From Pedosphaera sp. (lineage in GTDB: Bacteria > Verrucomicrobiota > Verrucomicrobiae > Limisphaerales > Pedosphaeraceae), in assembly GCA_028293265.1 (NCBI GenBank), contig JAQGPB010000592.1:1-9450 (forward strand): a stretch of DNA of 9,450 nucleotides, written 5' to 3'. How positions within the stretch are numbered: position 1 is the first letter of the stretch; the number at the start of each line of letters is the position of its first letter. Below are positions 1-6,661 of the stretch, one piece after another. The position numbers were made by a program, and so were the translations under genes. Under the pieces are notes generated by a model. That model saw only the letters and a list, made by a program, of their open reading frames with translations, was not told the DNA's origin and ran no database searches.

Positions 1-2062
1 TCCTGGAGCACGACATTGATACCTCCGCCGAAGCCATAGGTGTGGCTTGGGCTGCCGACGATGACGCCCGATTGATTGTTCACCGCCAATTGGGTATCCA
101 CGCCGCCGTTGTCGGGAGCGCCGCGCACGGGATTGTTGATTATGGAAGAAAATGTGGTCAAAACGGGGCCAAAATAGAGATTGCCGTCAAAATGCATCAG
201 TTGAACTGAGGGCAGCGACTTGCTTTCGCCGGTCAACGCGGTTCCGCCATTAATGCTGTAACTTTCGGAAACACCCAATTGGAATGTATCGCTAACCGAG
301 GCAAGCTGCGTGCCGGCCTGTGGCTGGAGGGTCAGGGTTGGGGATTGCAAGACTCCACCCGCCGAAGCTTGCGGGGAGGCGGCGGCGAAAGGCTGCAAAG
401 TGAGATTGAACGGGGCGGAACTGTTGCTGGCGAGCAGAACCGGTGCGCCCAGGAGCGTGCTTTGCAAGGCAAACGGGAGGTTGAGTTGCACGCTCGTATT
501 GCCGCCAGGAGCGCCGAAATCATCCAATCGCCGCACCCAAAACGGCGCCGTGGCGGTGAAGCCGGATTCTGCCGGGATGGTTTTGACGGCAAATTGACGG
601 GTCCATTGCAACGGGCCCAAAGTGGCTTGAATGGAAGAGGTGCCGTCTCCGAGAAAAGCGGTGGAACCGGTCCAGGCGGGATTGTTTACCAGCGCGGCGT
701 TGCGCGCAAAGGGGCTGAGATCGGCAGCCATGGTGCCTGAGCCTTCATTGAAACGCCAGGCGGCCAGCAACCCGTTTTCCGAGCCGGCAAGCGCGGTGTT
801 TTTGTAAACCGCCAGTTGGGCGGGAGTCAGCGCGACGTTCCAAACCGACACTTCATCCACCACTCCGGGAAGCGAAGTAACGATCGTGGAATATTTACCA
901 ATTTGCAGTTGGTTGGTGGAACTGGTTGGACCGGACGAACCGGTCCAAGTGTTCGTAGCGGTCTGATTTCCGTCCACATATAACCTTCCGCCGTTGTTAT
1001 CCACCACCAGCGCGAGATGATGCCATTGACCGTCGGCAATCACTCCGCCATCCAAGCCCAAGCCGTGGTCCCAGACAAAATTCGCGCCATCGCGAAAATA
1101 CCACGCCCTGACATGACCGTTATAGACGAACATCGAATAACCGTTATCCGAGGCGTCCACATATTTGCTGATGATGCCGCCAGCGACGGAATTTGAGTAT
1201 GAAGTCCGCACCCAGGCCATCAAAGTAAGCGGGAAAGCATTCAAGTTCGGATCATGCGGGACCGACACATAATCTCCCGAGCCGTTGAATTTGACGCCGT
1301 CAACCGCGATTTGATTGAAGACGATGGGCGCGGTGGACGGCACCCAGATGGGGTTGTTGACCAACGCTCCCGCCGCAATGTGACCCGTCGCATCGTTCAA
1401 CGTCGTGCCAGAACCTTCGTCCAGATGCCACAGACCGACGACGCCGTCCTCGTTTCCATTGAGTTGACGATGTTTGACATAATTCAACTCTGCGGCGCCG
1501 AGACTGCGGTTCCAAACTGTCACTTCATCAACCTGCCCTTGAAGGAAATAATTGAGGGCCGGATACTTGCCGATAAACATCGGGTTGCTGCTCGTTGGCG
1601 CGCCCGGAGTGCCGCCAGTCCAGGCACTGGAGCCGATCAAAACACCGTCCAAATAAACCTTGCCGCCATTGCCATCCACTGTGAGCGCGGCGTGATGCCA
1701 GAAGCCGTCCGAGACCACCGTGGTTGAGGTTGCGTCCACGGCGAGCACACCCAGTGATTTGGAGAAATAGCCACGCAACCGGCCGTTTTGCACGACGAGA
1801 AACCAGCCGTTGCCTGAGCCATCAATGTATTTGTCCACGATTCCCTGGACCAAGTTTGAAATGCTGGAAGTCCTGAACCACGCGGTGACCGTAAAAGGGT
1901 AGGCATTGAGACTGGCATTGTTCGGAACCTGAACGAAACTCGAGGCGCCATCGAACTGCAAGGCGTCCCCTGTGATGCGCCAAGGCAGACAAATGCGGCG
2001 AAAAGGCAGCCAAGGAACGCTCCGTACAAGCGCAGATTCAATAGTCTGAAGGGCATCTTCAC
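1..2062 (-). CDS. Secreted protein with two LamG (concanavalin-like) domains; C-terminus outside window; apparent frameshift after signal peptide
   Basis: Seen: the minus-strand frame stays open from 1967 to base 1 (655 codons, no stop). It encodes two similar LamG/concanavalin-A-like modules, roughly residues 33-200 and 256-420, each followed by a linker with a W-x-[LF]-[DN]-E-G-S-G-T motif. Both share the pattern F[DN]G..-[FY]V.VP...LNA[YF]P, a central WHH, VYLDG/LYVDG, IGKY and VDEV[ST]VWN. About 200 unassigned residues follow. A good signal peptide (MKMPFRLLNLRLYGAFLGCL..., ending CLGASQG) starts at GTG 2062 or ATG 2056, but in another frame; see the entry at 1967-1970. No clear Shine-Dalgarno sequence decides the start. 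Ignoring the signal peptide, the LamG frame could start at GTG 2090, but that N-terminus is not secretory. Family knowledge: LamG modules bind carbohydrate or protein ligands outside the cell. It lies downstream of the kinase on the same strand. The exact ligand is unknown. Confidence 0.8.
1967..1970 (-). other. Frameshift site: G4 tract joining signal-peptide frame to LamG frame
   Basis: On the minus strand the signal-peptide frame reads ...A-S-Q-G through CAG GGG, then turns into non-LamG sequence (TPCSSMAPRV...). The LamG frame takes over with GAC GCC TTG CAG TTC (DALQFDG). One extra G in this run would give a continuous ASQG-DALQFDG, the usual junction of signal peptide and first LamG strand in such proteins. 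Possible causes are a one-base deletion in the genome, a base-calling error in a homopolymer, or slippage. The sequence alone cannot tell these apart. Confidence 0.8.
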
Positions 2063-2241
2063 AGGTAAAATAAAGCCGTCCGCAAGCCACAGCACTCCGA
2101 TTCCGCCTGGGTCATCAGCGAATTACAAAAAGGCTGCTACTATCCTAAGAAGAAAAAACCGCGTTGGATTACCGAAAATCTTGGGCATTTCCTTTGCGGA
2201 AAATCTTGGGCGCGTAAAGGAACTAAACCTCGCAAATCGTC
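2063..2241. other. Intergenic region between kinase stop and LamG gene start
   Basis: This 179-bp gap holds two exact copies of GAAAATCTTGGGC (2174-2186 and 2199-2211, 25 bp apart). It also holds an A-rich stretch at 2146-2161 that resembles one upstream of the kinase gene. Read on the minus strand, TTAGGATA (2148-2141) could be part of a promoter for the LamG gene, but no matching -35 box is visible. No strong terminator hairpin follows the kinase stop. Confidence 0.5.
2174..2211. repeat. Short direct repeat, two exact copies of 13 bp
   Basis: GAAAATCTTGGGC occurs at 2174-2186 and again at 2199-2211, with a 12-bp spacer. The second copy sits between weakly complementary flanks (CCTTTGCG ... 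CGCGTAAAGG, 2191-2220). It lies about 30 bp past the kinase stop and about 110-150 bp before the LamG start. It could be a paired regulator site or a remnant of a small duplication; nothing identifies a binding protein. Confidence 0.45.
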
Positions 2242-5200
2242 CTATGGATTGACTTCAGCCGGCATCGGCGCTTCAAAAAAATGGACGGTATTGTCTTCCA
2301 TGGTGACTGCCAGGCGGGTTCCGTCGGGCGAGAATTGCAAAAATTCGCCGGCGCGGGGAAAATCGATTGAAACCAATTCCCGGAGCGTGGGGAGATGCCA
2401 GAGCTTGATGGAATCTTTGCGGCAAACCGATGCCAGGGTTTTCCCATCCGGCGAGAACGCCACATCGGTCGTTTCCTCCAAATGACCAGGCAAGGTGGCC
2501 AGTTCGCGGCCGGAAACGCAGTCCCACAATTTGAGCGTTCCATCCACGCTGCCGGAGGCGAGCGTCTCGCCATCGGGTGAAAATGCCAGTCCGCAGACAA
2601 AATCGCGGTGCCCGGACAGGAGCGACTCCCGGTTGGCCGACAATTCAAAAAGATGGATGAAACTATCCCGTTCCAAGCTCACGGCCAGCCATTTGCCGCC
2701 CGGACTCAGCGCCGCGCCACGGAGCGGCGGCTTCGGTCCTGACGCAGTCCCCAGCAATTTGCCCGTGCCTGTTTCCCATAAACGAATTGTTCCGCCGGTG
2801 TTGATGGCAAAGAATTGCTCCGTTGACGGGGAAAAACCGAACCGCTCAAATTCACCGATGCCGCCCTTGGCATTCTGGAGTGTGACCAGTGTCGGCGTGG
2901 GACTTTCCCCGGACCACATCTCCAGTGCCGCCCGTTGCTTATCCAAGCCGATGGTTTGCTTTCCGTCGGGCGTAAACCCAAGGCCAGCTTCCCAGCGCAA
3001 ATTGAGGGTCAGTCTGCGGGGAGCAATGTTCCAGATTTGCGGCCGCCAGGCGTCGTTCAGCGTCTTCCAAATCAGGATTCTGCCTCCATCTGGCGAAAAA
3101 ATTGGTCGTATCTCCCTGTCATTCAACAAGTCCTGCGGACGTTGCGGTTCATCGGCCGCCCAGAGCATCACCTGTTGGTCCTTGCCGCCCGTTGCCAGCA
3201 GCTTGCCGTCCTTGGAGAAAGTCGCGCACCAGACTTCATTGCCGTGGCCGCGCAAGATATTGCCGGGCTGCAAGGTCGCTCCATCCCAGAAACGAACGGT
3301 CTGGTCCGAGCCCGTGGTCACGATGTTCGCGCCATCCGGAGAAAAGACCGCCGACCACACGCTTCGCGAATGTCCCCGCAACTTTTCCGGCGGCGCGTTC
3401 GCAGCCAGGTTCCAAACCAACGCTTCGTCGGACCAACCCGCTGTCACGAGGCGCAGTCCGTCCGGCGAAAAGGCAACCGACCAGACTGATGAGGTCGTTT
3501 CCAAAGTGCGCAGCACCTTGCCGGAAGCCGCATCCCAAATTTCCACATTCTGAGATGGCTGCGCCACCGCGAGAGTTGTGCCATCGGGAGCAAGCGCCAA
3601 TGTCCGTCCGGTGCGGTCAAATTCACGAACTTTTTTGCCGGTGCGATAATCCCACATCGCCACTTTGCCCGTACGTTCCCAATAAAAGGGGCTTGAACCG
3701 GACGTGACGATCAGCGAACCGGTTTTCGACAGCGCGGCGAGCTGACCGGGCAACGTCCGCACCAGTTCCCACCTGGCCGCATCCCAGATTTCGACCTGTA
3801 TGAAGTTTCCTGCCGCCATCAACAGTGCGCCATCCGGCGAAAAGGCCACCGACCAGATGGCCCCTCCTTTGCCCGGCAACGTGGTGATCAGTTCATGGCG
3901 ATTGACATCCCAGATTTTTATCATGCCATCCTGAGCGCCGGTCGCCAGCTTGCCGCCATCGGGCGAAAATGCGGCGCACGTCACAATCCACGAATGACCG
4001 GGCAGCGTGGCGAGCTGGTTTCCGCGCGAGAGATTGGAGAGATAACGCCACTCAAATCCGCGCAAATCTTCTTCGCCGAATTTTGGCTGCTGCGCGGCCA
4101 GCGTCCGGCGCGCCAGTCCGTAATCGCCATGTTCCAGCGCGTGCGCTGCCAGGTTGATGTCCGCCGCGTAAAGTTCGAGCCGGATTTTTTTGGCGTAAGC
4201 CTTCGAAATTTGCAATTGGCGGGATTCTCCCAGCGCATGGGCTTCTGCCCGCCGCCATTCTTCAATAATGCCGGCGAGCCCGAGAATGACGGCCATGGCC
4301 AGTGCCGCCGAGAGTGCTGTCTGAATGGGGCGACGCCGGCACCACAGGCGAAATTTCTCCAGCTTGGAAACGGGGCGCGCGCGGACCGGTTCGTCGGCGA
4401 GAAACCGTTGCAAATCATCGGCCAGCTCGCGGGCAGAAGCATAGCGTTTGGCCGGTTCCGGGTGCAGACATTTGAGGCAGACCGTTTCGAGATTCACCGG
4501 CACTCCGGGGTTCAAACGCCGTGGAGCCACCGGCTCCGAATTTCGCATTTCCAAAAGAATGTCCTGCGGCGTATCGCCTTGGAAAGGCGGCCGACCGGTC
4601 ACCAGATAATAAAGCACCGCTCCCAGGGAATAAACATCACCGCGCGCATCGGTTTCGGCGGACTTGCCCGACGCAAGTTCTGGCGCCATGTAACCGGGCG
4701 AGCCGAGCGCCTGGCCGGTGAGGGTAAGGCTGGCGTCCGCCTTGATCAATTTGGCGAGGCCAAAGTCGGTCACATGCGGCTGGTCCAGCAGATCGAGCAG
4801 CAAGTTGGAAGGCTTGATATCGCGGTGGATGATGCCCTGCCCGTGGGCGTAATGAATCGCTTCCGCGATGGTTTTCACATAAAGGGCCGCCCGGCGGGAT
4901 GGCAGCGGTTTTTCCCGCGCCACCTCCGCAAAATTTTGGCCCTCGATATGTTCCATCGAGAGAAACCGGTGCCCGTCGCGTTCACCCATCTCGTAAATCG
5001 TCACGATATTGGGATGATGCAACTGCGCCACCGCCTCGGCCTCGACCTGAAAGCGTTGCACAAATTCCGGGTTGGAAAATGGTCCTCCCAAAATCATTTT
5101 CAAAGCGACCAGACGATTCAGGCTGGTCTGCCGAGCTTTATAGACCACGCCCATGCCGCCCCGCGCGATCTCACCCAACAACTCATAATCGCCAAAAAGT

Positions 5201-5349
5201 CGACCGCCCGCCGCCGGTGACCTGCCGCGGGAAAAATCGCCATCGCTCGATTCAAACGCCCACTGCGCCAGGCAGCGGCCACAAAGGCCTTCCAGGGCAT
5301 CGTCCCGGAGTGCCTGGCCGCATTTTTGGCAGATTCGCCCGGTGGTCAT
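2242..5349 (-). CDS. Membrane Ser/Thr protein kinase (Hanks type) with N-terminal Zn ribbon and C-terminal WD40 propellers
   Basis: 1035 residues, complete from ATG to TAG. An N-terminal Cys pair motif (C7-x2-C10, C23-x2-C26) suggests a zinc ribbon. The kinase domain (about 55-320) has every catalytic element: glycine loop GEIARGGMG (59-67), Lys84 in VALK, helix-C Glu103, HRDIKPSN (175-182), DFG (195-197) and APE (222-224). It should therefore be active. A basic stretch (KFRLWCRRR) precedes one membrane helix at about 344-362, which places the kinase inside and the rest probably outside the cytoplasm. After a linker ending GEEDLRGFEWRYL, about 14 WD40 repeats run from 446 to the end, most with an FSPDG turn; that is enough for two seven-bladed propellers. 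Such proteins are common in Planctomycetes and Verrucomicrobia. It follows the ECF sigma gene by 255 bp, and the sigma factor is a plausible substrate (inference). No clear ribosome binding site is seen. Confidence 0.95.
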   Translation of the reverse strand: MTTGRICQKCGQALRDDALEGLCGRCLAQWAFESSDGDFSRGRSPAAGGRLFGDYELLGEIARGGMGVVYKARQTSLNRLVALKMILGGPFSNPEFVQRFQVEAEAVAQLHHPNIVTIYEMGERDGHRFLSMEHIEGQNFAEVAREKPLPSRRAALYVKTIAEAIHYAHGQGIIHRDIKPSNLLLDLLDQPHVTDFGLAKLIKADASLTLTGQALGSPGYMAPELASGKSAETDARGDVYSLGAVLYYLVTGRPPFQGDTPQDILLEMRNSEPVAPRRLNPGVPVNLETVCLKCLHPEPAKRYASARELADDLQRFLADEPVRARPVSKLEKFRLWCRRRPIQTALSAALAMAVILGLAGIIEEWRRAEAHALGESRQLQISKAYAKKIRLELYAADINLAAHALEHGDYGLARRTLAAQQPKFGEEDLRGFEWRYLSNLSRGNQLATLPGHSWIVTCAAFSPDGGKLATGAQDGMIKIWDVNRHELITTLPGKGGAIWSVAFSPDGALLMAAGNFIQVEIWDAARWELVRTLPGQLAALSKTGSLIVTSGSSPFYWERTGKVAMWDYRTGKKVREFDRTGRTLALAPDGTTLAVAQPSQNVEIWDAASGKVLRTLETTSSVWSVAFSPDGLRLVTAGWSDEALVWNLAANAPPEKLRGHSRSVWSAVFSPDGANIVTTGSDQTVRFWDGATLQPGNILRGHGNEVWCATFSKDGKLLATGGKDQQVMLWAADEPQRPQDLLNDREIRPIFSPDGGRILIWKTLNDAWRPQIWNIAPRRLTLNLRWEAGLGFTPDGKQTIGLDKQRAALEMWSGESPTPTLVTLQNAKGGIGEFERFGFSPSTEQFFAINTGGTIRLWETGTGKLLGTASGPKPPLRGAALSPGGKWLAVSLERDSFIHLFELSANRESLLSGHRDFVCGLAFSPDGETLASGSVDGTLKLWDCVSGRELATLPGHLEETTDVAFSPDGKTLASVCRKDSIKLWHLPTLRELVSIDFPRAGEFLQFSPDGTRLAVTMEDNTVHFFEAPMPAEVNP

Positions 5350-5604
5350 GATTTCAAATCAAGGTTCTAATCCATTAAGAAGAAAACCGGTCGAACAATG
5401 ACAGAATATGATTCGTCCGGATCATTGTGATGCGTTTCCTATTGACGCGACATATCCCCATGAACCATTGAAAAAAAGCAACCCCTCTCCCCCAAGGGGG
5501 CGAGGGAGAGGAAAGCAGGCTCGCGGGGACGCTCGCCGCACCTGCGCGGGAATAATTCACCAACCGGGCGGCAATTATGAACAAGATTGCAGTCATTGGG
5601 GCAT
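5350..5604. other. Intergenic region between ECF sigma gene and kinase gene
   Basis: This 255-bp gap contains a GC-rich hairpin (5484-5511) described separately. It also has an A-rich stretch at 5376-5389 (TAAGAAGAAAACCG), 27 bp upstream of the kinase ATG, similar to one upstream of the LamG gene. No convincing -35/-10 pair for the kinase is visible, and no protein-like frame was found. Confidence 0.5.
5471..5511 (-). terminator. GC-rich hairpin with downstream T-run, candidate terminator after the ECF sigma gene (or REP-like palindrome)
   Basis: Read on the minus strand, CCTCTCCC (5511-5504) pairs with GGGAGAGG (5491-5484), 8 bp. The C-rich/G-rich loop can fold further. GGTTGC comes next, then seven T (5477-5471). 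It begins about 94 bp past the sigma factor stop. The T-run starts six bases after the stem rather than directly, so termination may be partial. The same shape (CCTCTCCCCC ... GGGAGAGG) resembles dispersed intergenic palindromes seen in many environmental genomes, which is the main alternative. Confidence 0.45.
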
Positions 5605-6348
5605 TCACAGACTGAGGGCGGCGAGCAGATGCCGCATTTCTTCCTCCACTTCGAAAGGATTGCTGACGGTGTGGGCCACCTCCGCGCGCACCAATTCTCG
5701 ATAGCGTTGCCGCAACCGGTAAACCATCACCGCGACAGCCTGAGCGGAGGCGCCCAGTTTCGCAGCGACCGCTGCGTAATCGCCTTCGCCCGGGTCCGCT
5801 GTCAAAAAGGCTTTCAAGCCCTCGAATTGCCCGGCGCGGCCTTCATCGGTCAGCTCCTGGCGCAACTGAATCAGCGCCTGCTCCAGCACTGCGGTCGCCC
5901 AGCGCGCATCGAAGAGCTTGTCCGGTGAAAGGTCGCTGGCTGGTTCCAGATGCCGCAATTGTTCGGCCTGCAATTCCTCCAAGGAGAAGATTTTTTGCCC
6001 GCCGCCCCGCTTGGCGGCCCGTTCGCGGTCCCGTTGGTTGGAAAGAAAATTGGTCAGCGCCGCCAGGAGAAAAGTGCGGAACTTGCCCTTGCGCGGGTCC
6101 AACACCTCGAATTCGTTGTGCTGCAGGAGCCGCAGGAAAAATTCCTGCGTCAAATCCTCCGCCTCCTCGGCGGCATGGCCCTTGCGCCGGATGAAGGCGT
6201 ACAGCGGCGGCCAGTATGTGCGGCACAATTTTTCCAGGGCTGCGGCGCTTTGAGGGGATTGCGTTTTTCCAGCCAGCGTGACGACGCTCCAATGCGTCGT
6301 GTCAAACCGGCGGGCCGGTGGCATGCCAAAAAAATTCTGGGAACTCAT
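5605..6348 (-). CDS. ECF-family RNA polymerase sigma factor (sigma-70 group 4)
   Basis: 247 residues, ATG to TGA. The N-terminus carries DTTHWSVV, typical of planctomycetal/verrucomicrobial ECF sigmas linked to Ser/Thr kinases. Region 2 (about 36-107) includes AEEAEDLTQEFFLRLL (59-75) for core RNA polymerase binding and the RTFLLAALTNFLSNQRDRER stretch for -10 recognition. Region 4 (about 148-225) ends with a helix-turn-helix near 191-220 (YAAVAAKLGASAQAV...YRLRQRYREL). It is somewhat longer than a typical ECF sigma because of its N-terminus and the linker. No anti-sigma gene is next to it; the next gene on the strand is the kinase, which suggests control by phosphorylation. In Vibrio EcfP/PknT the unphosphorylated sigma lacks acidic residues in region 2.2. 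Here those acids are present, so the mechanism may differ. An internal start at Met9 is possible; neither start has a strong ribosome binding site. Confidence 0.93.
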   Translation of the reverse strand: MSSQNFFGMPPARRFDTTHWSVVTLAGKTQSPQSAAALEKLCRTYWPPLYAFIRRKGHAAEEAEDLTQEFFLRLLQHNEFEVLDPRKGKFRTFLLAALTNFLSNQRDRERAAKRGGGQKIFSLEELQAEQLRHLEPASDLSPDKLFDARWATAVLEQALIQLRQELTDEGRAGQFEGLKAFLTADPGEGDYAAVAAKLGASAQAVAVMVYRLRQRYRELVRAEVAHTVSNPFEVEEEMRHLLAALSL

Positions 6349-6661
6349 GACAACAATCGCCTGGATCCACCTGCGGTCAGGTTGTTGATGCTTCCGATTG
6401 CGTCAATTTAATCCGCTCTTGAGCCCTTGTTCCAGCCAAAACGCGGATCTGGCCATGAACGGGACGGGCGCAACTCAGCGCGAGCAATGGGCAGCGGCTC
6501 GGAGGTCGTTTCCCGGTGCGTGGATTGCTGGTTTTTTAAATATTAAACGGGAAACGCCGCGGAGGGCACGCGGCCGGCAGCGATTACCCGTTTAATGATT
6601 CAAAAACCATAAGTCCGCGCACCCATTTGGCAACGGAGATGCGTGACCGGTGAGCTTGGAT
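6349..6661. other. Intergenic region between histidine kinase stop and ECF sigma start
   Basis: These 313 bp hold no frame that looks like a protein. The one plus-strand frame (6398-6595) has low-complexity, Arg-rich translation and runs through the inverted repeat. The notable content is the 79-bp nested inverted repeat at 6530-6608. I see no clear sigma-70 promoter for the sigma gene. If it is autoregulated, its promoter should lie between 6349 and about 6530, but no motif can be named. Confidence 0.5.
6530..6608. repeat. 79-bp nested inverted repeat (three stacked stems)
   Basis: Outer arms GGTTTTT (6530-6536) and AAAAACC (6602-6608) pair over 7 bp. After a symmetric 5x5 mismatch, ATTAAACGGG (6542-6551) pairs perfectly with CCCGTTTAAT (6587-6596), 10 bp. 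Inside, GCCGCG (6556-6561) pairs with CGCGGC (6569-6574) across a 7-base loop. It starts 54 bp past the histidine kinase stop. It has no T-run directly after the stem on either strand, so a simple terminator is not a good fit. A structured RNA, a miniature transposable element or a regulator site are alternatives. No flanking target duplication is evident. Confidence 0.6.

Noticed and set aside
279..740. Plus-strand open frame of 153 codons
   Set aside because: Antisense to the C-terminal part of the LamG gene; composition is Gly/Arg-rich noise.
1967..1976. Programmed -1 frameshift as the normal way to express the LamG protein
   Set aside because: No canonical X-XXY-YYZ heptamer or evident stimulatory structure; a one-base loss or read error is simpler. 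Left open only as an alternative in the finding.
2191..2220. Weak hairpin CCTTTGCG...CGCGTAAAGG after the kinase gene
   Set aside because: The stem has a bulge and no T-run directly follows, so I do not call a terminator.
2495..3553. Plus-strand open frame of 352 codons
   Set aside because: Antisense to the WD40 repeats. Its recurrent PSGE motif is the reverse complement of the FSPDG turn codons, so it is a shadow.
3895..5220. Plus-strand open frame of 441 codons
   Set aside because: It lies wholly antisense to the kinase domain gene, whose catalytic motifs are complete. Its translation shows no recognisable domain.
6398..6595. Plus-strand small open frame of 65 codons in the gap between histidine kinase and sigma genes
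   Set aside because: No ribosome binding site, Arg/Ala-rich translation, and it ends inside the inverted repeat; it does not look coding.
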